From: Amphritea atlantica
Lineage (GTDB): Bacteria; Pseudomonadota; Gammaproteobacteria; Pseudomonadales; Balneatricaceae
Length of the DNA stretch: 64,000 nt
Assembly: GCF_900111095.1 (NCBI RefSeq)
Contig: NZ_FOGB01000002.1
Coordinates: forward strand, 235,405 to 299,404
Direction: 5' to 3'
In this document: positions 17,645 through 28,200 of the stretch, in pieces
How the letters are laid out: each line of letters starts with the position of its first letter
Numbering within the stretch: the first letter of the stretch is position 1
Program-made: the position numbers and the translations under genes
The notes under the pieces: model-generated
Told to the model about the DNA's origin: nothing
The model's database searches: none
What the model saw: the letters and a program-made list of their open reading frames with translations, nothing else

Positions 17645-17689
17645 GCCAAAAAGAACGCAAATCGTTGCCAAAAAGTTCGCGCGGTTACA
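17645..17689. repeat. Candidate right terminus of the Mu-like prophage
   Basis: Two 14-base copies, GCCAAAAAGAACGC (17645-17658) and GCCAAAAAGTTCGC (17667-17680), differ at two bases and are spaced exactly 22 bp. Mu transposase end sites R1 and R2 are also about 22 bp apart. Nine bases after the second copy comes GTTACA, giving a terminal CA at 17688-17689 as required for Mu-type ends. Immediately beyond is the terminator of tRNA-Phe. The left end is not in the window, so the match cannot be confirmed. Confidence 0.45.
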
Positions 17690-17733
17690 TAATCGAACCA
17701 GGTTCGAGGACGCCCTAACATTCTTCCAGACAC

Positions 17734-17760
17734 AAAAAAGCCCCACTACAAAGTGAGGCT
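17734..17760 (-). terminator. Intrinsic terminator of tRNA-Phe
   Basis: Read on the minus strand, AGCCTCACT and AGTGGGGCT form a 9-bp stem (one G-U pair) with a TTGT loop, followed by six T. It lies 14 bases after the tRNA-Phe 3' end. Confidence 0.85.
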
Positions 17761-17774
17761 GATTCAGTCCTGAG

Positions 17775-17850
17775 TGGTGCCCGGAGGCGGAATCGAACCA
17801 CCGACACGAGGATTTTCAATCCTCTGCTCTACCGACTGAGCTATCCGGGC
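17775..17850 (-). tRNA. tRNA-Phe (GAA)
   Basis: The minus strand reads as a full cloverleaf. The acceptor stem pairs GCCCGGA with TCCGGGC, the D arm contains AGCTCAGTCGGTAGAGC, the anticodon loop is ATTGAAAAT with GAA, and the T arm contains GGTTCGATTCC. CCA is encoded. The 76-base length is normal. A strong promoter and an intrinsic terminator flank it, so it is a single-gene unit. Confidence 0.97.
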
Positions 17851-17865
17851 AAACAGGAGGTGCGT

Positions 17866-17894
17866 ATTAAACTGATTTCAGGCTGCGCTGTCAA
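17866..17894 (-). promoter_or_regulatory. Sigma-70 promoter of tRNA-Phe
   Basis: On the minus strand TTGACA (17889-17894) and TTTAAT (17866-17871) are separated by 17 bases. A GC-rich stretch follows the -10 box, as in stringently controlled stable RNA promoters. The tRNA 5' end lies 15 bases after the -10 box. Confidence 0.8.
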
Positions 17895-18041
17895 TACAGC
17901 TGCCCGCTTTTTTTAATATTCTTCCAGCTTCAGCCTTTTGGTCATCTCATCAGAATGGAAAAATCTGCTGCTGAGAGTGTGGGAGACGTGCTGGCATGCC
18001 CTCTGGGTACCTCGCGGCGATGATTATTATTCGTTGCCCTA

Positions 18042-18065
18042 TCGCGGCGGGACGCCGCTCCTACA
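18042..18065. repeat. REP-like palindromic element
   Basis: GCGGCG and CGCCGC arms around GGA are preceded by TC and followed by TCCTACA. This closely resembles the REP element of Pseudomonas, in which a GC-rich hairpin is followed by CTCCTACA. It lies just after the yggX stop, typical for REPs between gene ends. Confidence 0.65.
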
Positions 18066-18076
18066 AGTTAAATCTC

Positions 18077-18349
18077 TTATTTTGGCGGGGGTACGTAGCC
18101 TTCGGCTTTTTCGTAGTCTTCGCCATCCATAAATTTCTGCATCTCCTGCTGCAGGAATTCGCGGGTAGAGGGGTCCATCAGGCTCAGGTGTTTTTCGTTG
18201 ATCAGCATGGTTTGGTGGGCGGTCCACTCGGTCCAGGCTTTTTTCGAAATGGTATCAAAGATCTCCTGGCCTTTAGCGCCCGGATAGGGGGGCTTATCCA
18301 GACCTTCGAGTTCCTCTTTGTACTTGCGGCACATGACGGTGCGGGTCAT
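18077..18349 (-). CDS. yggX: YggX, Fe(II)-trafficking / oxidative damage protection protein
   Basis: This 90-residue protein starts [17 protein letters not shown], with [17 protein letters not shown] in the middle, and matches the YggX family nearly end to end. YggX protects iron-sulfur clusters, and MutY, coded just upstream, contains one. The ATG at 18349 is chosen over an upstream TTG because GGAGAAT lies directly before it. The order asmA-mutY-yggX on the same strand suggests one operon; mutY-yggX pairing is common in gammaproteobacteria. Confidence 0.95.
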   Translation of the reverse strand: MTRTVMCRKYKEELEGLDKPPYPGAKGQEIFDTISKKAWTEWTAHQTMLINEKHLSLMDPSTREFLQQEMQKFMDGEDYEKAEGYVPPPK

Positions 18350-18401
18350 CTTATTCTCCAACGTTATTCTGCTCGGTTACGCTCAGACCGGTTTTTGGCG
18401 A

Positions 18402-19475
18402 CTACTTCAGTTTGCCCAGCAGCTTTTTCACCGGGGCGGCCAGACCGATCTTCTGTGGCTGGCGTAAGTTATACCAGAGAGTGGCGGGCTGTTCCATGAC
18501 ACGGTTTGTAAGGGCTTTGCGGGGTTCGCTCTCCAGACTGGCTTCACGCAGGGCGATTTTTACCGGGGTGATGTCCAGATGGAAATGGCTGAAGGTGTGT
18601 CGCAGCGGTTCCAGCGGTGTGGCGCTGTCAGCATCGACTGGCAGGCCGGTTTCCTGTTCGGCATCACGCAGGTCGGAGGTTTCCGGCAGGCTCCACAGAC
18701 CGCCCCAGATACCGGTTGGGGGACGCTGACGCAGCAGTATCTGACCTTCGTTATCTTCAATCAATAGCATCAGGGTCTGTTTTACCGGGATAACTTTTTT
18801 CGGTTTGGACTCAGGCAGTTCGTTGGCACGGCCCTGCCGATAAGCTTCACACCCCTGTTGCAGCGGACAGAGCAGACACGCAGGTTTGCTGCGGGTGCAG
18901 AGGGTGGCGCCCATATCCATCATCGCCTGAGTGTAATCGGCGACCCGTTCGCTGGGAGTGTTTTGCTCGGCGTAGTGCCACAGTTGTTTGATGTTCTCGG
19001 TGGTGCCGGGCCAGCCATCGATGGCATAGTAACGGGCCAGCACCCGTTTCACATTGCCATCGAGAATCGCCGCCCGCTTGCCGGTGGAGATCGACAGAAT
19101 TGCACCCGCTGTGGAACGGCCGATACCGGGCAGCTGCTCCAGCTCGGCAACGGTTTCGGGAAACTGGCCGCCGAAATCCTGACTGACGATTTTGGCGGTT
19201 TTATGCAGATTGCGGGCGCGGGCGTAATAGCCCAGCCCAGTCCACAGATGCAGCACCTCATCCTGATCAGCGGCTGCCAGATCATCGACAGTGGGGAATT
19301 GCTGGCGAAAGCGTTCAAAATAGGGGATCACCGTGGTTACCTGGGTCTGCTGCAACATAATTTCAGAGAGCCAGGTAAAGTAGGCGGTTTTCTGCGCCTG
19401 CCAGGGCAGGTCGTGACGGCCATGCTGGTCAAACCAGACCAGCACGGCGTTAGCGAATTGTTCAGGTGTCATCAA
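18402..19475 (-). CDS. mutY: MutY, A/G-specific adenine DNA glycosylase
   Basis: This 357-residue enzyme removes adenine mispaired with 8-oxoguanine. It contains the catalytic Glu38 in [12 protein letters not shown], the helix-hairpin-helix [12 protein letters not shown] (115-126), the catalytic Asp139 in ILDGNVKRV, and the [4Fe-4S] cysteines 193, 200, 203 and 209. The C-terminal part (about 230-350) is the NUDIX-like 8-oxoG recognition domain. Length is normal. It begins one base after the asmA stop, so the genes are coupled. Confidence 0.97.
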   Translation of the reverse strand: MMTPEQFANAVLVWFDQHGRHDLPWQAQKTAYFTWLSEIMLQQTQVTTVIPYFERFRQQFPTVDDLAAADQDEVLHLWTGLGYYARARNLHKTAKIVSQDFGGQFPETVAELEQLPGIGRSTAGAILSISTGKRAAILDGNVKRVLARYYAIDGWPGTTENIKQLWHYAEQNTPSERVADYTQAMMDMGATLCTRSKPACLLCPLQQGCEAYRQGRANELPESKPKKVIPVKQTLMLLIEDNEGQILLRQRPPTGIWGGLWSLPETSDLRDAEQETGLPVDADSATPLEPLRHTFSHFHLDITPVKIALREASLESEPRKALTNRVMEQPATLWYNLRQPQKIGLAAPVKKLLGKLK

Positions 19476-19476
19476 A

Positions 19477-21615
19477 TTAGTTACCGAACAGTCCTTTCAA
19501 CAGTTTCTTCGCATCTTCGGTTTTGCTGCCTTCGCCGCCACCGAGTTTATCCATCAGCTTGCCTTCCAGCTGTTTTTTCGCTTTCTGTTTCAGCAGCTCT
19601 TTCAGCACGCTGGCATCCGGGCGACAGAGTTTAGCCGGCTCAGTATCAAAACTGCCTTTACAGTTAACCGGCCACTCAACCCCTTCCAGGTTGTTGTTCA
19701 CGGCACAGGTTTTCTTGAACAGATTTTCTTCGATGGTCAGACCGAGACGATAATCCAGGTTCTGCGCGGGCAGACTGACCTTGCCTTTACCGCGCAGGGT
19801 AATCGCATCCAGCTTGGTAATCAGGTCGTTGTTGCTGACCACACCGTTGGTGAATTTGAAGTTACTGCTGAGATCGGCAAACGGGGTGGAACGGTCCACC
19901 TGTTCAGCATTAACGCCCAGTGCGGCAACGTTGTTAAAGCCCTGACAGATGGTCTGGGCGATATCGATCCCTTTGACGGTGCCATCGGGCATGGTGACAT
20001 TGGAATTACCGTTGAGGCTGTTAACAATGGCGTATACCGATTCGCCCTGTGCGGTTATATCGGTCTGGGTGTTGAACGTCCCGGTGAGGCGGTCGGTATC
20101 TGCCATATCTTTCAGCAGATCGCCGATCTGGATCCCTTTGATGTTTTTCTTAACGTGGAAACGGGTCGGTGATTTGCGTACATCGATCACCACTGAGTTG
20201 CGCAGGGTGCCGCTGTACATATCGGCGTTGATCTTGCTCATATTGACCAGACCGCCATGGGCGCTGGTGTCCAGCTCCAGATTGCTCAGGGTGAGGCCGT
20301 TGATCAGCAGCTTCTTCAGTCCCAGATCAACATCCAGATCCAGCCCTTTCAGGAGCTCAACCGGAACCACGGGTTCTTTTGAATAGCCAGCAGACTTGTC
20401 AGAGCCCGCCGCAGAGGCCTGTGCAGGTTGCTCTTTTGCCGGTGGCAGATAGCGGTCGGCATCGAGCTCATCGCCTTTCAGGTTGAATGCGATAGAGCCG
20501 GTGGCCAGGTTCATTGCAAGGTTGCCGTTGAAGCTGGTGTCATCCAGTTTCAGGCTCATCTTGTTTAGTCCCAGGGTGTTTGGTGCACCACCCAGTTCTG
20601 CATTAAAGCTGATCGCTTTGAGAACATCCGGATCGGTGGTTTCGATAGCCGGCTGACCCAACGATGACAGTAGCTCCTGCAGGCTGAATTGAGCGACTTT
20701 CAGGTTGCCTGTGATAACCGGTTTGCTGAAACTGGTGACGGTTACATCGCCACTGGCGATAAGGTTTGCAGCACTGAGGCTCAAATCTGACAGGGTGGCC
20801 GTTTCTTTATTCAGATCACTTGAAATGTCGGCATCGAGTTTGACGTTGACGGTTTTACCGTTAAATGGCGCGCCGGTCAGGCCCAGAGTGCTTTCCAGCC
20901 CTTTGATCTGGTATTGCTGATTTGCCAGGTCGAGGAAAAATTGCGCTTTGAGTGCGGCATCGACCGTCATCTGTTTCTGATCGGCCTGGTACTGTTCCGC
21001 CTGGAAGCTCAGCTCTGCCGGGAAGAATGCACCGGTGGTGACTTTACCGGAGGTCATAGTGAAGTTTTTCAGCAACACCTTGCTGCCAGCGGCCGCATCG
21101 ACATAGCTGATATTACCGTTGGTGATGGCGATGCTTTCTATATCCAGGGCGATCGCGGCGCCACCTGAGGCTTCTGCAGCGTTGGGTGTTGGGGTTTCAA
21201 CGGTTCCCGATGCTTGCTGACCGGCACCGGAGACGGCCCAGTTGGTGCTGCCATCTTTGTTCTTTTCAAGATTCAGCGTCAGACCATCCAGCAGGATGCT
21301 GCTCATTTTGACGTTACCGGACAGCAGTGCCGGCAGTTCAACGGATACCTGGGCCTGATTCAGCTCGGCCAGCTGCGGCTTGCCGGGGTAGCTGACCTTG
21401 ATCTGGTTGATTTCGATACCCAGCCAGGGGAATACAGACCAGCCCAGATCGCCATCGATCTCCAGCTGTACGCCGCCCTTCTCAAGCGCCAGTTTTTTGA
21501 TTTCTGGTTTATATTCATTCGGATCGAAGAACATCCCCAGCAGGACTCCGCCTGCAACGATGACGATCAGCAGCAGGGCAACCAGGCCACCAAAAACCTT
21601 TAAAAACGTTTTCAT
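19477..21615 (-). CDS. asmA: AsmA family protein
   Basis: This 712-residue protein has an N-terminal membrane anchor (about 5-28, rich in Leu/Val/Gly) followed by a long beta-rich periplasmic part. The start [15 protein letters not shown] and the segment [15 protein letters not shown] are typical of AsmA. The family is thought to move phospholipids between membranes or to affect outer membrane assembly. The ATG at 21615 is chosen because AAGGAGAAATC precedes it; a longer frame starts 6 codons earlier without a site. It leads the asmA-mutY-yggX set. Confidence 0.92.
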   Translation of the reverse strand: MKTFLKVFGGLVALLLIVIVAGGVLLGMFFDPNEYKPEIKKLALEKGGVQLEIDGDLGWSVFPWLGIEINQIKVSYPGKPQLAELNQAQVSVELPALLSGNVKMSSILLDGLTLNLEKNKDGSTNWAVSGAGQQASGTVETPTPNAAEASGGAAIALDIESIAITNGNISYVDAAAGSKVLLKNFTMTSGKVTTGAFFPAELSFQAEQYQADQKQMTVDAALKAQFFLDLANQQYQIKGLESTLGLTGAPFNGKTVNVKLDADISSDLNKETATLSDLSLSAANLIASGDVTVTSFSKPVITGNLKVAQFSLQELLSSLGQPAIETTDPDVLKAISFNAELGGAPNTLGLNKMSLKLDDTSFNGNLAMNLATGSIAFNLKGDELDADRYLPPAKEQPAQASAAGSDKSAGYSKEPVVPVELLKGLDLDVDLGLKKLLINGLTLSNLELDTSAHGGLVNMSKINADMYSGTLRNSVVIDVRKSPTRFHVKKNIKGIQIGDLLKDMADTDRLTGTFNTQTDITAQGESVYAIVNSLNGNSNVTMPDGTVKGIDIAQTICQGFNNVAALGVNAEQVDRSTPFADLSSNFKFTNGVVSNNDLITKLDAITLRGKGKVSLPAQNLDYRLGLTIEENLFKKTCAVNNNLEGVEWPVNCKGSFDTEPAKLCRPDASVLKELLKQKAKKQLEGKLMDKLGGGEGSKTEDAKKLLKGLFGN

Positions 21616-21795
21616 GATTTCTCCTTGAACCATCTCTCGGCAAAACAGATCTCTCGGTAAACAAGAGTTATAACAGCATAGTAGCAGAACGATTTTACAG
21701 ACCCTAGATTAACCGCACATGAAATCAGTCAGTTGCATTCGGCTTTTAGTGAGCTTAATCCTGCCTGGTGCTACGCATTGACGCTCTATTGGTTG

Positions 21796-21801
21796 TATAA
21801 T
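21796..21801 (+). promoter_or_regulatory. Candidate -10 box upstream of hisB
   Basis: A perfect TATAAT lies 59 bases before the hisB ATG. The matching -35 is poor: TTGACG at 21779 is only 11 bases upstream, too close. The assignment rests on the -10 box and position. Confidence 0.35.
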
Positions 21802-21860
21802 GGCGGCTTATTTTTTTGAATGTTTGTACCAACTGTTGTTAACCCATCGCGGAGAAGATC

Positions 21861-22454
21861 ATGGCTGAACGGAAAGCCTCCGTCACCCGTAACACCCTGG
21901 AAACCCAGATCACTGCTTCTGTGAATCTGGATGGCAGCGGTAAGCTGAATGCTGATACCGGCGTGCCTTTTCTTGAACACATGCTGGATCAGATTGCCCG
22001 TCATGGCCTGATCGACATGGATATCGTGGCGAAAGGGGATAACCATATCGATGATCACCACACGGTGGAAGATATTGGTATTACCCTGGGCCAGGCGTTC
22101 GCACAGGCCGTGGGTGACAGAAAGGGTATTCTGCGTTTTGGTCATGCCTATTGTCCGCTGGATGAGGCGTTGTCCCGCGTGGTGATCGACTTTTCCGGCC
22201 GTCCAGGGCTGGATATGAATGTCGAGTTTACCCGCGCCAGTATCGGGCGTTTTGATACTCAGCTGTTCTGGGAGTTTTTCCAGGGCTTTGTTAATCACGC
22301 CGGGGTGACGCTGCATATCGATAACCTCAAAGGCTTTAATGCCCACCACCAGGCGGAGACGATCTTTAAAGCGTTTGGCCGGGCGCTGCGCGGTGCGCTG
22401 ACCATTGATCAGCGCGCGGCTGATCAGATGCCTTCGACTAAGGGAACGCTGTAA
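21861..22454 (+). CDS. hisB: HisB, imidazoleglycerol-phosphate dehydratase
   Basis: This 197-residue, single-function enzyme catalyses the sixth step of histidine synthesis. The metal-binding motifs HHTVED (66-71) and [11 protein letters not shown] (about 163-173) are intact, and the end [10 protein letters not shown] is typical. GGAGAAGATC precedes the ATG. The hisH ATG follows the stop directly, so the two are coupled. The separate histidinol phosphatase domain found in enteric HisB is absent, as in Pseudomonas. Confidence 0.97.
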   Translation: MAERKASVTRNTLETQITASVNLDGSGKLNADTGVPFLEHMLDQIARHGLIDMDIVAKGDNHIDDHHTVEDIGITLGQAFAQAVGDRKGILRFGHAYCPLDEALSRVVIDFSGRPGLDMNVEFTRASIGRFDTQLFWEFFQGFVNHAGVTLHIDNLKGFNAHHQAETIFKAFGRALRGALTIDQRAADQMPSTKGTL

Positions 22455-23102
22455 ATGAGCAGTGTGGCCGTTATCGATTATGGCATGGGGAATCTGCACT
22501 CGGTGGCTAAAGCGCTGGAGCATGTGATGCCCGGCGTCGAGGTGATGGTGACCGCTGATCCTGAAAAAGTACGTAGTGCTGACCGGGTATTGCTGCCGGG
22601 TGTTGGCGCAATTCGCGACTGTATGGCGGAGATTCGCCGTCTGGGTGTGGATAAAGAGGTGGCTGAGGCGATCGCCTCCGGCAAGCCGTTTCTGGGGATC
22701 TGCGTGGGGTATCAGGCATTGATGCAACGTTCTGAAGAGAATGGTGGTGTTGACTGTCTGGGCCATTTTGAGGGAACTGTGCGCTTCTTCGGCGATGATC
22801 TGAAAGAGACCGATGGTGAGCGCCTCAAGGTGCCGCATATGGGTTGGAACGAAGTCCATCAGCGCTTTGATCACCCCCTGTGGCAGGGCATTGACGATGG
22901 TAGTCGCTTCTACTTTGTCCATAGCTATTATGTTGATGCAGTAGAGAAACAGCGGGTGGCGGGTAACTGCCACTATGGGGTTGATTTCGATGTGGCGATC
23001 GCCCGGGATAATGTATTTGCGACACAGTTTCACCCGGAAAAAAGCCATACGGTGGGGCTGCAGTTGCTGAAAAACTTCCTCAACTGGAATGGTAAGCCCT
23101 GA
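22455..23102 (+). CDS. hisH: HisH, glutamine amidotransferase subunit of imidazole glycerol phosphate synthase
   Basis: This 215-residue enzyme releases ammonia from glutamine for HisF. The nucleophile Cys83 is in GICVGYQ, and the His-Glu pair is in TQFHPEKS near the C-terminus; the oxyanion segment LLPGVGAI is at 46-53. Normally hisA lies between hisH and hisF in this group, but here only 75 bases separate them. Confidence 0.97.
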   Translation: MSSVAVIDYGMGNLHSVAKALEHVMPGVEVMVTADPEKVRSADRVLLPGVGAIRDCMAEIRRLGVDKEVAEAIASGKPFLGICVGYQALMQRSEENGGVDCLGHFEGTVRFFGDDLKETDGERLKVPHMGWNEVHQRFDHPLWQGIDDGSRFYFVHSYYVDAVEKQRVAGNCHYGVDFDVAIARDNVFATQFHPEKSHTVGLQLLKNFLNWNGKP

Positions 23103-23116
23103 CCCGCAGAGCAACG

Positions 23117-23141
23117 CCGGAATCCCTGTCAGGGGTTCCGG
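23117..23141 (+). terminator. Stem-loop between hisH and hisF
   Basis: CCGGAATCCCT and AGGGGTTCCGG form an 11-bp stem (one T-G pair) around a 3-base loop. Only a broken T-rich stretch follows (TCTAATGTTTT), so it may be a weak terminator, an mRNA processing site, or a mark of the missing hisA. It sits 15 bases after hisH. Confidence 0.5.
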
Positions 23142-23177
23142 TCTAATGTTTTATATGAGTTCTTATAGGTAAAAACC

Positions 23178-23951
23178 ATGGCACTGGCAAAACGTATTAT
23201 CCCCTGTCTGGATGTTGAAAACGGCCGCGTTGTGAAAGGGGTGCAGTTTGTCGATATCCGCGATGCTGGTGATCCAGTCGAGGTGGCCAAGCGTTACGAC
23301 GAACAGGGTGCGGATGAGATCACCTTTCTCGATATCACCGCGACCCATGAAGGCCGCGATACCATGGTGCATACCGTGGAGCGGATGGCATCGCAGGTGT
23401 TTATACCGCTGACCGTGGGTGGGGGAATTCGCACCTGTGAGGATATCCGTACCATGCTCAATGCCGGTGCCGATAAAGTATCGATCAACAGTGCTGCGGT
23501 ATTTAACCCTGACTTTGTGCGTGAAGCGGCGGAGCGGTTTGGTTCGCAGTGTATTGTCGTGGCGATTGACGCTAAGAAGGTGTCTCAGCCAGGCGAAACG
23601 GACCGCTGGGAGATCTTTACTCACGGTGGTCGCAAGCCAACCGGTATCGATGCGGTTGAGTGGGCGAAGAAGATGGTGAAGCTGGGGGCTGGCGAGATTC
23701 TGCTGACCTCTATGGATCAGGATGGCGTGAAAAACGGCTACGATCTTGGCGTCACCCGGGCGATCAGTGAAGCGGTTAATGTGCCGGTTATCGCTTCTGG
23801 CGGTGTTGGCAACCTGGATCATCTGGTAGCTGGCTGTATTGAAGGAAAGGCGGACGCGGTGCTGGCAGCATCGATTTTCCACTTCAATGAATACAGCATC
23901 CCTGAAGCCAAGCAGTATATGCGGGAGCGGGGTATTGAGGTGCGCCTCTGA
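23178..23951 (+). CDS. hisF: HisF, cyclase subunit of imidazole glycerol phosphate synthase
   Basis: This 257-residue TIM barrel uses ammonia from HisH to close the imidazole ring and releases AICAR. Catalytic Asp12 in [15 protein letters not shown] and Asp131 in VVAIDAKK are present, as are the phosphate-binding GGGIR (81-85) and ASGGVGN near 217. AGGTAAAAACC precedes the ATG. The gene ends before a strong bidirectional terminator. Confidence 0.97.
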   Translation: MALAKRIIPCLDVENGRVVKGVQFVDIRDAGDPVEVAKRYDEQGADEITFLDITATHEGRDTMVHTVERMASQVFIPLTVGGGIRTCEDIRTMLNAGADKVSINSAAVFNPDFVREAAERFGSQCIVVAIDAKKVSQPGETDRWEIFTHGGRKPTGIDAVEWAKKMVKLGAGEILLTSMDQDGVKNGYDLGVTRAISEAVNVPVIASGGVGNLDHLVAGCIEGKADAVLAASIFHFNEYSIPEAKQYMRERGIEVRL

Positions 23952-23975
23952 TATCAGCCCAGCCGCTAGCTGAAA

Positions 23976-24021
23976 CAACAAAAAGCCCGGTAGCAGAATC
24001 TGTTACCGGGCTTTTTTGTTG
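23976..24021. terminator. Bidirectional intrinsic terminator between hisF and the aminotransferase gene
   Basis: AGCCCGGTA (23984-23992) pairs with TACCGGGCT (24004-24012), flanked by A5 upstream and T6 downstream. It can end hisF on the plus strand and the convergent aminotransferase on the minus strand. Confidence 0.9.
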
Positions 24022-24061
24022 ATCAGTGGTTGGCAACAACTGTTGGCCTGACCGGTCGCTT

Positions 24062-25261
24062 CTAGCGGGCGCTTAACACCTCAGTCAGGGCCGAGACAAA
24101 GTAATCCATGCTGCCCTGATTCAGCCCGGCAATATTCATACGACTGGAGTTGATCATGTAGATGCTGTAGTCCTGACGTAGCTGTTCTACCTGTAGTGGA
24201 GTGATTCCGAGAAAGGAAAACATGCCAAACTGCTGTTGGATAAAGGCGAAGTCGCCATCGATACCGGACGCTGCAATCGCGGCAACCAACTGCTGACGCA
24301 GCCCCTGAATCCGCTCCCGCATCGCTGCCAGTTCGTACTCCCAGGATGCCGTCAGGCCTGCATCAGCCAGGATGGTTTCCACAATGGCAGCGCCATGGGC
24401 CGGCGGCATCGAGTAGTGGCTGCGGATTTTACTGAACAGCTGGCTGCCTGCGGTTTGCGCTTCAGCACGGTTGGCGGCGACAATAAACAGGGTGCCGGTT
24501 CGTTCACGGTAGAGACCGACGTTTTTCGAGCAGGAGGTCGCTACCAGCATCTCCGGAAAACGTTCCGCCAACATGCGCACACCGAAGGCATCCTGATCGA
24601 GACCATTACCCAGCCCCTGATATGCCATATCGACAAAAGGGATCAGCCCTTTACGCGCCATCAGATCGGCCACCGCGTGCCACTGTTCCCGGTTCAGGTC
24701 AGCCCCGCTGGGGTTATGGCAGCAGCCATGCAGGAGGACAAAGTCCCCGGCGCTGGCCTGTTCCAGCGCCTCTAGCATCGCTTCAAACTGAATGCCATGG
24801 GTGGCGTAGTCATAATAGGGATATTCGACGATCTCCAGGCCCGCTCCCGCCAGTAGTGGGGCGTGGTTAGCCCAGGTTGGCAGACTCACCCAGACGCGGC
24901 TCTTCTGGTTGCAACCGTGGAGAAATTCGGCCCCCATTCGCAGTGCTCCGCAGCCTCCCGGGGTTTGCGCTGAGACGACACGCTGATCTCTGAGCGCAGC
25001 ATGGTCTGCGCCAAACACCAGTGCTCTCGCCAGTTGGTTGTATTCATCGGTACCGGCCGGAGTGGTGTAGCTTTTACTTTTCTCGGTCGTTAGTAAACGG
25101 TGTTCCGCTTCTTTAACCGCCCGCATGATTGGTGTATTTCCCTGCTCATCCTTATAAACGCCGATGCCGAGATCGAGCTTATGGGGGTGTGTATCGGCTC
25201 TGTAGTCCGCCAGCAGCGACAGAATCGGGTCCTGTGGCACGGGTTTTAGCTGTTCAAACAT
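24062..25261 (-). CDS. Aromatic amino acid aminotransferase (class I, TyrB/AspC type)
   Basis: This 399-residue PLP enzyme belongs to the aspartate/aromatic aminotransferase group. It starts MFEQLKPVPQDPILSL; the PLP lysine is in SCSKNVGLYRERTG (near 250), and the substrate arginine region SSRMNIAGLN is near 375. CHNPSGADL carries the PLP-contacting Asn. The family converts Phe, Tyr, Trp and Asp to 2-oxo acids. It lies 29 bases after the fused indolepyruvate oxidoreductase gene on the same strand, which suggests it feeds arylpyruvates to that enzyme. AGGAGATCACT precedes the ATG. Confidence 0.92.
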   Translation of the reverse strand: MFEQLKPVPQDPILSLLADYRADTHPHKLDLGIGVYKDEQGNTPIMRAVKEAEHRLLTTEKSKSYTTPAGTDEYNQLARALVFGADHAALRDQRVVSAQTPGGCGALRMGAEFLHGCNQKSRVWVSLPTWANHAPLLAGAGLEIVEYPYYDYATHGIQFEAMLEALEQASAGDFVLLHGCCHNPSGADLNREQWHAVADLMARKGLIPFVDMAYQGLGNGLDQDAFGVRMLAERFPEMLVATSCSKNVGLYRERTGTLFIVAANRAEAQTAGSQLFSKIRSHYSMPPAHGAAIVETILADAGLTASWEYELAAMRERIQGLRQQLVAAIAASGIDGDFAFIQQQFGMFSFLGITPLQVEQLRQDYSIYMINSSRMNIAGLNQGSMDYFVSALTEVLSAR

Positions 25262-25290
25262 AGTGATCTCCTGACCTGTTCCCGACCGGG

Positions 25291-28200
25291 TTAAACCCGG
25301 TTCTGGTTGAGTTGTTGCTGCAGGGACTGAGACCGCGCCTGTGCTTCTCTGACCGCCTTTTCCTTGACCGGTCCGAAGCCGCGGACCTCTGCAGGCACGG
25401 CCGCCAGTTCAATGGCCGTCGCGAGGTTATCCCGGGTGAGCGAGCTGCTGAGATCGTTGATCAGGGTGATATAGTCGTCGCGTAACTGCCGTTCCAGCTT
25501 GCGTTCTGGGTTGTAACCGAACAGATCCAGAGGGGTACCCCGCAGACGACGCATCTTAGCCAGCATACGCAGACCTTTCAGAACCCAGGGGCCAAACTGC
25601 ATCTTCTTCGGGCGTCCCTGGCTATCACGCTTACGCGCCAGTAGTGGCGGCGCCATATTAAATTTAATACGGTAATCGCCAGTAAACGTCTGGGCGACCT
25701 CTTGTAGGAAGTCTGTCCCGGTATAAAGACGTGCGACTTCGTATTCATCTTTGTACGCCATCAGGCGGAACAGCTGTGTGGCTACTTGTCCGGTGAGTTC
25801 GGTGCTGTTAACGGCCAGGGATTGTTCCGCTTCCGCAATCTGCTTCACCAGTGACCGGTAGCGCCCGGCATAAGCGCTATCCTGGTAGCGACTGAGAAAC
25901 TCTGCATTGCGTTCAATTTTTTGCTGCAGTGTCCGCTCGGGTGCCGGTGTGTGTCCGCCGGCACTCTGGCTGACAAATGCCGGATCCACCGCCGCCAGGC
26001 GACCCCAGTTAAATGCGCTCTGGTTTTTTTCAATCGCTACGCCGTTCATCTCTATGGCTGTTTGCAGCGCCGTCAGTGAAACCGGCACCAGGCCCTGCTG
26101 CCAGGCGAAGCCCAGCATCATCACATTGGAGAAAACAGTATCGCCCAGCAGCGCTTCCGCGAGGCGGTTGGCATCCAGAGACGCGAGACGATCATCGCCC
26201 AGCGCTTCGTTGAGGATACGTGTCCGGCGGGTGGATTCCATATCCGCATCCCGGTAGAGCACGTTGTCCGCGGTGGCAATCTCGGCCAGATTGAGGACTG
26301 CACGGCTATGATCCTTACGCAAGACGGTGAGTGCTTTATCGGTCGTCGCCACCACCATATCGCAGGCGATCATCGCATCGGCCTGACCGGTTTCAATCCG
26401 CACCTGGTGGATGGCATCCGGTTCTGGAGCCAGACGGACATAACTCAGTACGGTGCCGCCTTTCTGCGCAAACCCCATAAAATCAAGTACTGTTGCACCT
26501 TTGGATTCCAGATGGGCGGCCATGGTGATAAGTGCTCCGATGGTGACGATACCGGTCCCCCCGACACCGCCAACCAGCAGGTTGTAGCAGCCTGTCAGCG
26601 GTGCCTGTTGCGGCAGTGGCAGACTGGCAATCTTTTGCTGGAAGGCTTCACCGGTGGTGACGCCAGCGCCTTTGCGCAGTGTGCCACCCTCAATGGTGAC
26701 AAAGCTCGGGCAGAATCCCTCGACACAGGAGAAATCTTTGTTACAGGAGGACTGATCGATACGGCGTTTACGTCCCTGTTCCGTTTCACGGGGAACCACG
26801 GAAAGACAGTTAGACTGCGCTGAACAATCACCACAGCCCTCGCAGACATTGTGGTTGATAAAGATGCGCTTCTGCGGGTCAGGGAACTGGCCCCGTTTAC
26901 GTCGGCGACGTTTTTCGGCGGCGCAGGTCTGATCGTAGATCAGTACCGTTACTCCCGCTATTTCCCGCAGTTCACGCTGTACAACATCCAGCTCCAGACG
27001 ATCGTGGAAGGTTGCCACCGACGGGAAGATACTCTTGTCGCTGTATTTTTCCGGTTCATCGCTGACAATGGCAATACGTTGCACACCCTCGGCATGCACC
27101 TGCCTGGCAATGGCCGGTACGCTAATGACTCCATCAACCGGCTGACCGCCGGTCATGGCGACCGCATCATTAAACAGAATTTTGTAAGTAATATGGGTGT
27201 GGGCAGCGACCGACTGACGGATCGCCAGTGTGCCGGAATGGAAGTAAGTCCCCTCGCCCAGATTCTGGAAGATATGTGTGTTGTCCAGGTAGCGCGACTT
27301 CGACACCCAGTTTACCCCTTCACCGCCCATCTGCGTCAGTGATTCGGTCTGCCGTCCCATCCAGGTCGCCATCACATGACAGCCGATGCCGGCCTGAGCC
27401 TTGCTGCCTTGCGGCACTTTAGTGGAGGTGTTGTGCGGGCAGCCGGAGCAGAAGTAGGGTAAGCGGCGTACCCCCTGTGGATCACATACACTACTGCCAC
27501 GGAGGCCGATCTCTGCCAGTTGTTCGCGGAAATTCTCACCCAGCAGCAGGGTGATTCGGTCAGCCACCACTTTAGCCAGCATGTTCGGACCAAGTTCGCC
27601 GACATAAGGCACCAGAGGTCTGCCCTGTTCGTCATGTTTGCCGATGATCCGGACTTTAATGGTCTCATCGGGGGCTGACAGGTGTTCCTTGATCTGGCTT
27701 TCGATAATGCCGCGCTTCTCTTCAATCACCAGAACCTCTTCCTTACCGCGGATGAAGTCCATAGCGCCATGCTTTTCCAGTGGCCAGACCAGGCCGACTT
27801 TATAGATATCAATACCCAGAGCGCGCAGCTTCGTTTCACTAAGCCCCAGCATCTCCAGTGCAGCCATCAGATCAAGGTGCGCTTTACCGGTGGTGACGAT
27901 ACCCATGCGGGCCTGCCTGAGGTTATACAGGCAGCGGTCCAGCGGGTTAGCACGGGCAAATGCCGCCACCGCTTCAAGCTTCTTCTCAATCCGGGTTTCC
28001 ATCTGTGGGCCGGGCAGATCCGGCCAGCGATAGTGCAGACCATCTTCTGGCGCAGTGTAATCCTGTGGAATGGTAAATTGCGGCAACTCAGCAATGTCGA
28101 CCGAGGCGGCACTCTCGACGGTTTCTGAAATTGCCTTGAATCCGACCCAGGTGCCGCTGAAGCGGGATAGCGCAATGCCCCAGAGGCCGAATTCGAAATA

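Larger units (their letters stand above)
1..17689 (+). mobile_element. Mu-like transposable prophage, right (late gene) half
   Basis: All genes from 21 to 17610 lie on the plus strand in Mu order: protease/scaffold (I/Z), decoration protein, gpT capsid, gp35-, gp36- and gp37-like proteins, tail genes, then com and a DNA methylase at the right end. The left part (repressor, transposase A/B, terminase, portal) is outside the window. No tail sheath gene is seen between the gp37-like gene and the tape measure, so the virion is probably siphovirus-like, as in the Pseudomonas phages B3 and D3112. The right end is placed at a CA dinucleotide at 17688-17689 by inference from two 22-bp-spaced repeats; the true end could lie anywhere in 17611-17733. 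Confidence 0.8.

Noticed and set aside
17775-17850. tRNA-Phe as a phage integration site
   Set aside because: The neighbouring prophage is Mu-like and transposes; no integrase gene or duplicated tRNA end is seen. The tRNA is intact and its own terminator lies between.
21779-21801. TTGACG as -35 for the hisB TATAAT
   Set aside because: The spacing is only 11 bases, too short for a sigma-70 promoter.
21786-23114. 442-residue open frame on the minus strand
   Set aside because: It lies opposite hisB and hisH, which have full family motifs; codon shadow.
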